Positions 1 through 6,508 are shown, numbered from the stretch's first letter. The stretch is DNA of 16,567 nt from Candidatus Avelusimicrobium alvi (GCA_002329395.1 DCTQ01000030.1:1-16567), one strand, 5' to 3'. Notes: generated from the letters alone by a model not told the origin. Numbers and translations: made by a program.

Positions 1-38
1 GGCTACGCCGGGGGATGTTTATTTATTTTTGCGGAGGG

Positions 39-66
39 TTGTATTGTTTTTTTTTTTTGATATATT
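39..66 (+). promoter_or_regulatory. candidate promoter with a 12-T spacer, upstream of first pilin gene
   Basis: A possible -35 TTGTAT (39-44) and -10 TATATT (61-66) are separated by 16 bp, and most of the spacer is an uninterrupted run of twelve T (47-58). The predicted transcript would then carry a small inverted repeat (ATTTTGC at 64-70 with GCAAAAT at 77-83) just before the ribosome binding site of the pilin gene at 105. The boxes are weak individually, and the window starts only 38 bases upstream, so another promoter could lie outside it. Confidence 0.3.
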
Positions 67-104
67 TTGCATATCAGCAAAATTTGTCAAAAAGGAACTC
101 AAAC

Positions 105-617
105 ATGAAAAATGCAAATATGGAGCGGTTAGGCGGTTTTACGCTTATTGAATTGTTGGTGGTCGTGTTAATCATTGGTATTTTGTCGGCTGTCGCGCTT
201 CCGCAGTACGAAAAAGCGGTAAATAAGGCGCGTATTGCTACCGTAAAACCCGTATTAAAGAGTTTAAGTGACGCATGGGATGTTTTTTGGTTGGCCAGTG
301 GAGGTAATGTGTCCTGTTCTTCTGAAGAATGTTTGACCTTGTTGGATATTGAAGTTCCCCAAACAAAAGATTTTACTTTTTATTTGGATGAGGTAATCTG
401 CGGCAGTAACGGCAGCTGTGGGGCGGTAATTTCGGCGGAGAACGAAAAAATGAAATTTATCGTAGATTATTTTGCCGCTGGTTATGACGGCGGAGGGGAC
501 ATTCACTATAACAACCGTTTTCGGTGCTCTGCATATACCGGGGAAGATGAAGCAGCTCTTTGCTCCAAGCTGGGAGCTAAATACGATACGGTGGCGCAAG
601 CTTGGTTTTTTGAATAA
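105..617 (+). CDS. type IV pilin-like protein (prepilin)
   Basis: This encodes a 170-residue prepilin with a short basic leader ending in Gly10-Gly11, followed by FTLIELLVVVLIIGIL. Prepilin peptidase would cut after Gly11, leaving Phe at +1 and Glu at +5 of the mature protein; the hydrophobic helix then anchors it in the inner membrane before assembly into a pilus or pseudopilus. The globular part contains Cys pairs (SCSSEEC and RCSAY...LC) that could form disulfides. I chose ATG 105 because AAAGGA lies 8 nt upstream; the reading frame is open from 15, but that extension would put a second hydrophobic stretch ahead of the leader. The globular part differs from the four pilin-like genes at 2904-5501. 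It ends at a strong bidirectional terminator shared with the convergent anion transporter gene. Major or minor pilin status cannot be told. Confidence 0.85.
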   Translation: MKNANMERLGGFTLIELLVVVLIIGILSAVALPQYEKAVNKARIATVKPVLKSLSDAWDVFWLASGGNVSCSSEECLTLLDIEVPQTKDFTFYLDEVICGSNGSCGAVISAENEKMKFIVDYFAAGYDGGGDIHYNNRFRCSAYTGEDEAALCSKLGAKYDTVAQAWFFE

Positions 618-630
618 CCATGTTAAACAT

Positions 631-662
631 AAACAAGCCCCGGTTTTTGCCGGGGCTTGTTT
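631..662. terminator. bidirectional intrinsic terminator
   Basis: A perfect 13-bp stem (631-643 with 650-662, GC core AGCCCCGG) encloses a 6-nt loop. It is followed by a T-rich run on the plus strand and preceded by an A-rich run, so it can serve both the pilin gene (plus) and the convergent ClC gene (minus), whose stop codon overlaps its right edge. Confidence 0.85.
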
Positions 663-2031
663 ATTTCTCGTCGTCAAAACCTTTGGGGTTGGGGATTAAG
701 TGTTTTACCATCTGCTTAAACGCCTGTTTAAACATCGTTTTGCGGTACGGTATTTTGGTGTGCTGGAGGCGTTTGCCGTAATCAATGGGCATACTGGGGC
801 CGTCGGCGGATTTGCCGCTGTCCAACGAAATGCGCTGGCTGGGATAAATACTCTGCTGGCCCGTTACCAAAAAGCTGATTACGCAGGCCACCGTGGCATA
901 CGGCGCAATGGCGGGGCCGAAGAGTTCAATGGCCATAATGCTGGCCGAAAGCGGCGTATTGGCCGTGCCCGCCAGCACCGCCACCAGGCCCAGGGCGGCA
1001 AGGGTGGCGCTGTCCACGTGCAGAAAGTCCGCCAGCATGGCGCCGGCCTGCGCGCCCACAAAGAAAATAGGCGTTACGATGCCGCCGATGCCGCCGGCCG
1101 CAAACGTGACGGACGTGGTGATAATCTTATATAAGAACCCAAACGGTGAAGCGGGCGGGTTGCCGCTTAGCACCATATCAATGCCGGGCATCCCCAGGCC
1201 CAGGTACAGCGGCGAGACAAAATAGCCGATGGCCACCAATACCAGGCCGCCCGCGGCGCAGGCCCAAAACAGCCGGGTCCGCAGTGCCAGATACCGAAAC
1301 AGTACGCGCACGAATTTGCTGATTTCAATAAACAAAATGGATACAAGGCCGAAAAACATCCCGGCCACAATCATTTTAAGAAAGAATTTTTCGGAAAATA
1401 CGGGCACAAAATGCAGGGGATGGTAAATATAGTCCACTCCCAGAAAAGAGGTTACCTGAAAGGCGGTGATTCCGGCTACCAGCGCGGGGAACATCACTTC
1501 GTAAAAAATATGCCCCACCCACAGCACTTCCAGGCCGAACAGCGCGCCCGAAATCGGCACGCCGAAAACGCCCGCAAACCCCGCGCTTACGCCGCAAATC
1601 ATCATTTTGCGCTGGTCTTCCAGGTTCATACGAAATACCCGCGCTATAATGGAGGAAATGCCTGCGCCCACGTCCGCACACGGGGCTTCTTTGCCGGCGG
1701 AGCCGCCCGTTACCATCGTAACGATGGACAGGGTGAACCCTTTAAAAATGGAGATAAACGAAATCGGACGGTAGGAATTGATTTTGTTAATAACGGCGTC
1801 GGTGGAATAGTCTTTATCGCGCTTGGCTACTTTGCGCGCCAGCAGCGCCACCCCGTAGAGTACAAACGGAAGGCCGAGGTAGAACATCGGGATGGTATTG
1901 CGAAACGTAATGGCTCCGTCCAGCATTTTTAAAAACACCGCGTCTAACACGCCCACGATGCACCCGATGCCCGTGGCCAGGAAAAACCATTTAATAATGT
2001 TAATCACGTTGCTTTTATGTTCAGTAAGCAT
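661..2031 (-). CDS. ClC-family chloride/anion channel or transporter
   Basis: This is a 456-residue polytopic membrane protein of the voltage-gated chloride channel (ClC) family. Visible motifs are GGSAGKEAP (residues 109-117), matching the family GKEGP motif with the external gating glutamate Glu115; FGVPISGALFGLE (156-168); and GGIGGIVTPIFF (313-324), matching GGxFxP. The GSGIPE selectivity segment is replaced by YSTDAV (75-80), a variation I associate with some prokaryotic subfamilies. In E. coli CLC-ec1 the internal proton glutamate is the second Glu of IIEE; the aligned residue here is Val169, so proton coupling may be altered or use another route. There is no C-terminal CBS domain; the tail is short and basic. 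The upstream region has only a weak ribosome binding site. Ion identity (chloride, fluoride, other) cannot be decided by eye. Confidence 0.88.
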   Translation of the reverse strand: MLTEHKSNVINIIKWFFLATGIGCIVGVLDAVFLKMLDGAITFRNTIPMFYLGLPFVLYGVALLARKVAKRDKDYSTDAVINKINSYRPISFISIFKGFTLSIVTMVTGGSAGKEAPCADVGAGISSIIARVFRMNLEDQRKMMICGVSAGFAGVFGVPISGALFGLEVLWVGHIFYEVMFPALVAGITAFQVTSFLGVDYIYHPLHFVPVFSEKFFLKMIVAGMFFGLVSILFIEISKFVRVLFRYLALRTRLFWACAAGGLVLVAIGYFVSPLYLGLGMPGIDMVLSGNPPASPFGFLYKIITTSVTFAAGGIGGIVTPIFFVGAQAGAMLADFLHVDSATLAALGLVAVLAGTANTPLSASIMAIELFGPAIAPYATVACVISFLVTGQQSIYPSQRISLDSGKSADGPSMPIDYGKRLQHTKIPYRKTMFKQAFKQMVKHLIPNPKGFDDEK

Positions 2032-2134
2032 AGTAATATCTTACAAAATTGGTTTCCGGGCGTACACAAAATACACCCTGAAAATAGACTAGTTGGCGTT
2101 TCTGCCGGGCGGATGAGCCGGAAAGTAGTAATTT

Positions 2135-2143
2135 TGCTATACT
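2135..2143 (+). promoter_or_regulatory. extended -10 promoter for the MarC-family gene
   Basis: The element TGCTATACT is a TGn extended -10 (TATACT at 2138-2143) without a recognisable -35. It would start transcription near 2150 and give a leader of about 70 nt ahead of the gene at 2222, which has GTAAGGAG as ribosome binding site. It lies in the intergenic region divergent from the ClC gene. Confidence 0.4.
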
Positions 2144-2221
2144 ATATGAAAAGAACCCCGGCCGTTTCGTTCCCGCTTGGCCGGAAAAATGCAAAATTTA
2201 ACACTGTAAGGAGCCGTATTT

Positions 2222-2809
2222 ATGGATTCGTTTATTTCGTCCGTCATTACGCTGGCGCTGGTAATGGACGGTTTTGGCAATATCCCGCTGTTTATCGCCG
2301 CGCTTAAAAAAGTAGCCCCAGAACGCCGCAAAACCGTTCTGCTGCGCGAGCTGGGAATTGCCCTGTTGATTATGGTGGCTTTTTTATTCCTGGGCAAATG
2401 GTTTTTGCAGGCTTTCGGCATTCACGAGTATTCGCTGAGTATCGCCGGCGGCATTATTTTATTTATTATTTCCGTCAAACTGGTGTTCGGCGGCGACGAA
2501 GAACCCAAGAACGACCCCAAAGAAGACGAGCCTTTTGTCGTGCCGCTGGCCATTCCGCTGGTGGCGGGGCCGGCCGCGCTGTCTATGGTGATGATTACCG
2601 CGGCGCAGCAGTCCAACAAATTCATTACGCTGGGGGCGGTGATCGTCGCGTCGCTGATTAACTCGGTTATTTTGATGATGTCGTTTCCGTTAAGCAATTT
2701 GCTGGGAAAACGCGGCTTAATCGCCATTGAACGCCTGACGGGTATGATACTGATCTTAATGTCCGTGGATATGGTGATGGGCGGTATTTCGGCCTTTATA
2801 AGCCTGTAG
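2222..2809 (+). CDS. MarC/YhgN-family integral membrane protein
   Basis: This encodes 195 residues with about six hydrophobic segments, the size and layout of the MarC (UPF0056) family. Diagnostic segments are DGFGNIPLFIAAL near residue 15 (family DPxGNxPxF), and PLAIPLVAGPAALSMV around 110-125, the conserved central re-entrant motif. Between them lies a charged cytoplasmic loop rich in Asp, Glu and Lys. The biochemical role of the family is unsettled; the old link of MarC to multiple antibiotic resistance was not upheld. GTAAGGAG precedes the ATG. No clear terminator separates it from the pilin gene at 2904, so read-through into that gene is possible. Confidence 0.88.
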   Translation: MDSFISSVITLALVMDGFGNIPLFIAALKKVAPERRKTVLLRELGIALLIMVAFLFLGKWFLQAFGIHEYSLSIAGGIILFIISVKLVFGGDEEPKNDPKEDEPFVVPLAIPLVAGPAALSMVMITAAQQSNKFITLGAVIVASLINSVILMMSFPLSNLLGKRGLIAIERLTGMILILMSVDMVMGGISAFISL

Positions 2810-2903
2810 CGGGGGGCCCCGTCCGATAAACGCGGCGGGCGGATGGAATTTTGGCTTGTTCCGTGTAAGGATGCAAAATATTTCAGTTACTAAGAGGTGC
2901 CGT

Positions 2904-3446
2904 ATGCGCAAGAAGGGATTTACCCTGATTGAAGTGCTTATAGTCATTATTATTATGGCCATCCTGTCTGTCATCGCGTTTATGTACTACGGGCGTTTTT
3001 TGGAACGTATGCGAATTGCCGAGGCGGACAATTTGATAGGTTCGTCCGTCCAGTCTCAGTTTCGCTATCGGGTGCGTTTTTCGCGCTTTACGCCGGTGTG
3101 GCACAAGCTGGACGCGGTGCCGCCCGTCATCCGTTTCCCTACGGCGGATAACGACTATACCAACGGCGAAACCAACACTATTTTCTACACGCGCGGCGGT
3201 TCCACCAAGCCCGAACCGAACCCGGGCTTTGCCGTTGAGTTTGAGCAGGACGGCGCGGATAATTGGTATGTTGTGGCTACGCGCGTGGGCCGCGGCAACT
3301 ATACCTATAAGCTGGTGCGCGCGTTTGAAAACAACCGCATTATTTGCGTGCCGGATGTCAGTAACGAGCAGGACGTGGAAATCTGCATTGATTATATGGG
3401 CGTGGAACGGCCCGACCAGCTGACGCCGGACCCGCGGCAGCCTTAA
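2904..3446 (+). CDS. type IV pilin-like protein (prepilin)
   Basis: This is a 180-residue prepilin with leader MRKKG, cleavage expected before Phe6, and Glu at mature +5 (FTLIEVLIVIIIMAIL). After the helix, RMRIAEADNLIGSSVQSQFRYR aligns with the ERSRTAEADTMIGSVVNAQQRYK segment of the two major-type pilins downstream. The C-terminal part (ATRVGRGNYTYKLV...ICVPDVSNEQDVEICIDYMGVE) matches their ASRVGTGQYTYKIY...CEGVSDDDKELCADYKGVD, including the paired cysteines. It is therefore a diverged paralogue, possibly a minor pilin. ATG 2904 is chosen because AGAGGTG sits just upstream and it gives a five-residue leader like its relatives; the frame is open to 2856. An intrinsic terminator follows directly. 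Confidence 0.85.
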   Translation: MRKKGFTLIEVLIVIIIMAILSVIAFMYYGRFLERMRIAEADNLIGSSVQSQFRYRVRFSRFTPVWHKLDAVPPVIRFPTADNDYTNGETNTIFYTRGGSTKPEPNPGFAVEFEQDGADNWYVVATRVGRGNYTYKLVRAFENNRIICVPDVSNEQDVEICIDYMGVERPDQLTPDPRQP

Positions 3447-3454
3447 AGAGATTT

Positions 3455-3489
3455 AAAAAGCGGCCCGTTTTTATGCGGGCCGCTTTTTT
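3455..3489 (+). terminator. intrinsic terminator after the 2904 pilin gene
   Basis: A stem of AAAAAGCGGCCCG (3455-3467) with CGGGCCGCTTTTT (3476-3488) and an 8-nt loop ends in a T tract. It lies 8 nt after the stop codon and directly before the promoter of the next gene. Confidence 0.85.
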
Positions 3490-3491
3490 AG

Positions 3492-3500
3492 TGTTATAAT
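3492..3500 (+). promoter_or_regulatory. extended -10 promoter for the degenerate pilin-like gene
   Basis: TGTTATAAT carries a perfect TATAAT (3495-3500) with the TGn extension, placed 20 nt before the ATG at 3521. It abuts the preceding terminator, so no good -35 is seen. The leader would be about 14 nt, mostly the ribosome binding site AAGGGGG. Confidence 0.55.
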
Positions 3501-3520
3501 AGAAGAACCAAGGGGGAAAT

Positions 3521-4102
3521 ATGAAAAAAAAGAAATTTTCGTGGAAAAGTTTTTCCGTGTTGCTGGGGATTGTGCTTCTGCTCGCGGCGGCGGCCGCGCC
3601 GCATTACGTCTGGACGCTGGAACGTTCCCGCGCCGGAGCGGCCGAGGCCGCGCTGGTGAACGCGGCGGCGGCCGAAAACCTGTATTTTATCAATCACAAA
3701 ACCTATACGCGGGACTGGAAGGCGCTGGAGCGGTATATACCGGAAACGGGCGAAATGCAGGGGATTTTTGCGCCCGCGGGCGAACCCGGGGAAGAGCGTT
3801 TTTTCTCTTTTTCGCAGGAAGCGCTTTCGCGGGCCGAAGACGGATTTTCGTTCGGTATTGAAATAAGCCAAGACGGAAAAGAGGGGAAAGTCTACGCGGT
3901 GCGCGCGGGCGGCCCGGCGGGATATACTTTGTCGGAAGCGTTTCCTCAGCCGGTTTTTGCCTGCGACGGGGACGGTATGGCCGGTAAATGGTTCTGCGGC
4001 AAGTTCTCTAAATATATAGAGCCTTTTATTATGCGTAAAACCGCCGCCGAACCCGGCGCAAAGCAGACCGCTGAGCCGGCGGCCGCTTCCGCGCGGGAAT
4101 AG
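3521..4102 (+). CDS. pilin-derived membrane-anchored protein lacking the prepilin peptidase site
   Basis: This encodes 193 residues. The segment PHYVWTLERSR (27-37), followed by a TY..DWKALE segment, aligns without gaps to the PAYFKAVERSR...TTTWTALD core of the pilins at 4209 and 4950, so it is pilin-derived. In that alignment the Gly at -1 is replaced by Lys5, Phe +1 is kept as Phe6, and the assembly-critical Glu +5 is replaced by Ser10. The N-terminus (MKKKKFSWKSF plus a hydrophobic Leu/Ala stretch to about residue 26) reads as an uncleaved signal anchor. The periplasmic part keeps a Cys pair near 148 and 158, and the tail is Ala/Glu/Pro-rich. It has its own promoter and a terminator before it. 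It might be an accessory or regulatory subunit of the pilus, or a decaying paralogue, although its reading frame is intact. Function unknown. Confidence 0.75.
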   Translation: MKKKKFSWKSFSVLLGIVLLLAAAAAPHYVWTLERSRAGAAEAALVNAAAAENLYFINHKTYTRDWKALERYIPETGEMQGIFAPAGEPGEERFFSFSQEALSRAEDGFSFGIEISQDGKEGKVYAVRAGGPAGYTLSEAFPQPVFACDGDGMAGKWFCGKFSKYIEPFIMRKTAAEPGAKQTAEPAAASARE

Positions 4103-4115
4103 GCACAAACCGGTC

Positions 4116-4144
4116 TTGATTTTTTGAAAGTTTACTGGTAAACT
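4116..4144 (+). promoter_or_regulatory. sigma-70-type promoter of pilin gene 4209
   Basis: TTGATT (4116-4121) and TAAACT (4139-4144) are spaced by exactly 17 bp, with a TGG extended -10 (4136-4138). The same arrangement (TTGATT, 17 bp, TGA-TAAACT) occurs in front of the sister gene at 4950. The conservation of boxes and spacing amid diverged flanks supports function. Confidence 0.7.
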
Positions 4145-4152
4145 AAAGGAGT

Positions 4153-4167
4153 AGTCTTTTAAAGACT
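4153..4167 (+). promoter_or_regulatory. 5'-leader hairpin of pilin gene 4209
   Basis: AGTCTT (4153-4158) pairs with AAGACT (4162-4167) around a 3-nt loop, starting within a few bases of the predicted transcription start (about 4151). The sister gene has a hairpin of different sequence at the same place, so the structure may be retained, for instance to stabilise the transcript. The rest of the leader ends in TATATAAAACTGTAGGAGG, common to both genes. Confidence 0.4.
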
Positions 4168-4208
4168 GCATACAGGCTTCAAAAATATATAAAACTGTAG
4201 GAGGTTTT

Positions 4209-4769
4209 ATGAATAATAAGAAGGGTTTCACCCTGATTGAACTGCTGGTGGTCGTTTTGATCATCGGTATTCTGGCCGCGATGGCCATGCCCGCTTACTT
4301 CAAAGCGGTGGAACGCTCCCGCACCGCGGAAGCGGACACGATGATTGGCTCCGTGGTAAACGCCCAGCAGAGATACAAAATGAAAACGGGCAACTACACC
4401 ACCACGTGGACCGCGCTGGACGTGGCTCCCGCCAACGCCGCCGCCCAGTCTTTGTACTGCACCAAGCTGACCAAAGACAACCAGGGCGATTGCGCCAAAG
4501 ACAGCAAAGACGCCGCCACCGTGGGTAACGGCTTTGCCATGGAACTTTTGGGCACCACGACCAACACCGGCAACAACTCCGGCGTGGTAGCTTCCCGCGT
4601 GGGCACCGGCCAGTATACTTATAAAATCTATAAGAAATACGACGACCCGGGCCAGCCGCAGTGCGAAGGTGTTTCCGACGATGACAAAGAACTCTGCGCG
4701 GATTACAAAGGCGTGGACACCTACGCCACCCCGACCTATGCTTCCACCGAAGTAAAAGCCGGCGCGTAA
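4209..4769 (+). CDS. type IV pilin, probable major-type (tandem copy 1)
   Basis: This is a 186-residue prepilin with leader MNNKKG, cut expected before Phe7, and Glu at mature +5; the classic helix FTLIELLVVVLIIGIL follows. After it come ERSRTAEADTMIGSVVNAQQRYK and TGNYTTTWTALDV, a variable centre (about 80-130) with one Cys pair (YCTK...GDC), and a conserved end with QC and LC of EGVSDDDKELCADYKGVD, the likely C-terminal disulfide loop. A consensus ribosome binding site (TAGGAGG, 5 nt before ATG) and a strong promoter suggest high expression. It is flanked by terminators, so it is a single-gene unit. The prepilin peptidase, ATPase and secretin are not in this window. It is nearly identical to the next gene outside the centre. 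Confidence 0.93.
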   Translation: MNNKKGFTLIELLVVVLIIGILAAMAMPAYFKAVERSRTAEADTMIGSVVNAQQRYKMKTGNYTTTWTALDVAPANAAAQSLYCTKLTKDNQGDCAKDSKDAATVGNGFAMELLGTTTNTGNNSGVVASRVGTGQYTYKIYKKYDDPGQPQCEGVSDDDKELCADYKGVDTYATPTYASTEVKAGA

Positions 4770-4786
4770 GTTATTGTGTTTGATTT

Positions 4787-4816
4787 AAACCCCGCTCTTA
4801 GTAGCGGGGTTTTTTT
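4787..4816 (+). terminator. intrinsic terminator after pilin copy 1
   Basis: AAACCCCGCT (4787-4796) pairs with AGCGGGGTTT (4803-4812) across a 6-nt loop, followed by T to 4816. It lies 17 nt after the stop codon. Confidence 0.88.
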
Positions 4817-4864
4817 ATGGTTGTTTAATAAGTTGTCTGCAGGGAGTAAGCGCGCGGAAAAAAC

Positions 4865-4893
4865 TTGATTTTTAGTTTTTTTACTGATAAACT
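4865..4893 (+). promoter_or_regulatory. sigma-70-type promoter of pilin gene 4950
   Basis: TTGATT (4865-4870), a 17-bp spacer and TAAACT (4888-4893) with a TGA extended -10 duplicate the promoter of the first copy. The predicted start is near 4900, leaving a leader of about 50 nt. Confidence 0.7.
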
Positions 4894-4901
4894 AAAGGGG
4901 T

Positions 4902-4922
4902 AGTTTAGTAGTTATATAAACT
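4902..4922 (+). promoter_or_regulatory. 5'-leader hairpin of pilin gene 4950
   Basis: AGTTTA (4902-4907) pairs with TAAACT (4917-4922) around a 9-nt loop at the predicted mRNA 5' end. The position matches the hairpin of the 4209 leader but the stem sequence differs. Confidence 0.35.
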
Positions 4923-4949
4923 CAGGTATATAAAACTGTAGGAGGTTTT

Positions 4950-5501
4950 ATGAATAATAGAAAGGGTTTCACCCTGATTGAACTGCTGGTGGTCGTTTTG
5001 ATCATTGGCATTTTGGCCGCGATGGCCATGCCCGCTTACTTCAAAGCGGTGGAACGCTCCCGCACCGCGGAAGCCGATACGATGATTGGCACCGTGGTAA
5101 ACGCCCAGCAGAGATACAAAATGAAAACGGGCAACTATACCACCACGTGGACCGCGCTGGACGTGGCTCCCGCCAACGCCGCGGCTACTTCTACGTACTG
5201 CACGAAGCTGACCAAAGCGCAGAACGCGAACTGCACGGACACGAAAGTGGCCGCCACCAGCGGTAACGGTTTTATGATGACCTTAATCGGCACTGCGACC
5301 AATACCGGCAACAACTCCGGCATTACCGCCAAACGCGTGGGCACCGGCCAGTATACCTACACCATCTACAAGAAATACGACGACCCGGGCCAGCCGCAGT
5401 GCGAAGGTGTTTCCGACGATGACAAAGAACTCTGCGCGGATTACAAAGGCGTGGACACCTATGAGGAACCCACCTACGCTTCCACCGAAATCTCCGCTTA
5501 G
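4950..5501 (+). CDS. type IV pilin, probable major-type (tandem copy 2)
   Basis: This 183-residue prepilin is a tandem duplicate of the gene at 4209. Its first 79 residues differ from copy 1 at only two positions (Arg4, Thr48). The central region (about 80-130) is clearly diverged, and the C-terminal KKYDDPGQPQC...CADYKGVDTY is identical. At DNA level 92 bases (5370-5461 against 4632-4723) are identical including silent sites, pointing to recent duplication or gene conversion. Prepilin cleavage is expected before Phe7. It has its own promoter, leader, TAGGAGG ribosome binding site and terminator. The two may be alternative major subunits, or sequence donor and acceptor. Confidence 0.93.
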   Translation: MNNRKGFTLIELLVVVLIIGILAAMAMPAYFKAVERSRTAEADTMIGTVVNAQQRYKMKTGNYTTTWTALDVAPANAAATSTYCTKLTKAQNANCTDTKVAATSGNGFMMTLIGTATNTGNNSGITAKRVGTGQYTYTIYKKYDDPGQPQCEGVSDDDKELCADYKGVDTYEEPTYASTEISA

Positions 5502-5519
5502 TCTTAACTGTTAATAGAC

Positions 5520-5549
5520 AAAGACCCCGCTTTTGGCGGGGTCTTTTTT
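5520..5549 (+). terminator. intrinsic terminator after pilin copy 2
   Basis: AAAGACCCCGC (5520-5530) pairs with GCGGGGTCTTT (5536-5546) over a 5-nt loop and continues into T to 5549, 18 nt after the stop codon. Confidence 0.88.
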
Positions 5550-5570
5550 GTGGATACTTCAACAGAACAT

Positions 5571-5692
5571 CCCGGGCTAAAACCCGGAGAGAATGAAAGG
5601 CCTGCCGGGGGAAAAAGGCGTGTTTTTCTTTTTTGTCGGCGGCTGCAAAGCAGGTACAACCGGGAAAAGAAACCCCGGGCTTCAGCCCGGGG
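5571..5692. repeat. pair of inverted REP-like palindromes
   Basis: Two GC-rich palindromes of the same type lie in opposite orientation. Unit 1 (5572-5587) is CCGGG-CTAAAA-CCCGG followed by AGAGAATGAAA. Unit 2 (5673-5692) is CCCCGGGC-TTCA-GCCCGGGG; read on the minus strand it has GAATGAAACT next to CCCCGGGCTGAAGCCCGG. Between them CCTGC (5601-5605) and GCAGG (5650-5654) form a further inverted pair. This resembles REP/BIME-type intergenic elements. On the minus strand unit 2 is followed by TTTCTTTT and may terminate the gene ending at 5720. Copies elsewhere in the genome cannot be seen here. Confidence 0.5.
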
Positions 5693-5719
5693 AGTTTCAT
5701 TCACACGGAAACGAAATAC

Positions 5720-6508
5720 TTATTCCCATCTTAAGTGAAATGTTTCACACCAAAGTTTAGTTTCCAATATGGTGTTTTTTACTACATCGTGGCACACCGG
5801 TGGCGCATCGTTCGGATATTGTTTGTGAAGGTTTTCCATCTGTGTAAAGTAATCTTTTAAAATTGCTTTTACGCCGCCTTGCTTATACAGAAGCAACTGT
5901 TTGTTTAAATTATGAAAGACAACTGCATGCTCCGGGTTTCCGTGAAAAGGATGAAAGGCACCCGGTGCATTTTTTTGCATATCTGCCAAATTAACGGTAA
6001 AAGGAACCCCTTCCTGGGTGGCTTGCCGTTTCATCATCCAGTAAATTTCTTTTAATGTGCTTTTGTTTACAATATGATGTGCCCCACGGTAATGGGAAAC
6101 AGAATAAATTTTTTTCCATTTATTAATATATTTAGGAACGATCATCCCTTCTTCTCTAGCAAGTGCGGCAATTGCTTTTAAGTATTGGTAACTACCCCAC
6201 AGGGTAGTGGGATCTTTTAAAAGTGGCGCCCTAAATTCCGTAACAATGTGGATTTGTGGGATGACAGTCGTTGCGCCTTTTCTATTTATTACTTGTTGTT
6301 GGTAGTAGTGGGAAGTGGTTATTGGCCTGGTAAGCGCAGCTACTTTTACTGCCAGCTGTTGGCTTGTTACAGGGGCACGCAAATGCCTAGTAACGAGTGC
6401 CTTATATTTAATTTGTTTGGCGGCTCTTAAAACTTGATAGGCGTTTTGTCCAAAAACAATGCCGTGAGCAAAAAAGAACAATAAAAGCAGCGCGAAAAAT
6501 CTTCTCAT
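5720..6508 (-). CDS. putative secreted protein with AHH/HNH-like histidine motif
   Basis: This encodes 262 residues starting with a Sec-type signal peptide (MRRFFALLLLFFFAHGIVFG, probable cut near Gly20-Gln21). I do not recognise the middle. The C-terminal half has GAHHIVNKSTL (142-152), then VNLADMQ (172-178), then HPFHGNPEH (186-194) and FHN (198-200). The order His-His, Asn, His...His resembles AHH-type nucleases of the HNH/endonuclease VII superfamily, many of which are toxins. This is an analogy from motif order only. I start at ATG 6508 because GGGAG lies upstream and the signal peptide then begins MRRFF; ATG 6526 (six residues earlier, with AGGA) is possible. The gene is visibly more AT-rich than its neighbours, which may indicate transfer. 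No immunity gene is evident beside it. It lies directly downstream of the lipoprotein gene on the same strand. Confidence 0.6.
   Translation of the reverse strand: MRRFFALLLLFFFAHGIVFGQNAYQVLRAAKQIKYKALVTRHLRAPVTSQQLAVKVAALTRPITTSHYYQQQVINRKGATTVIPQIHIVTEFRAPLLKDPTTLWGSYQYLKAIAALAREEGMIVPKYINKWKKIYSVSHYRGAHHIVNKSTLKEIYWMMKRQATQEGVPFTVNLADMQKNAPGAFHPFHGNPEHAVVFHNLNKQLLLYKQGGVKAILKDYFTQMENLHKQYPNDAPPVCHDVVKNTILETKLWCETFHLRWE

Noticed and set aside
15..104. Longer N-terminus for the first pilin gene
   Set aside because: It would add a second hydrophobic stretch encoded partly by the T tract and has no ribosome binding site; ATG 105 has AAAGGA 8 nt upstream.
5504..5738. Short frames in the REP-like region
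   Set aside because: They arise from palindromic GC-rich sequence and lack ribosome binding sites.
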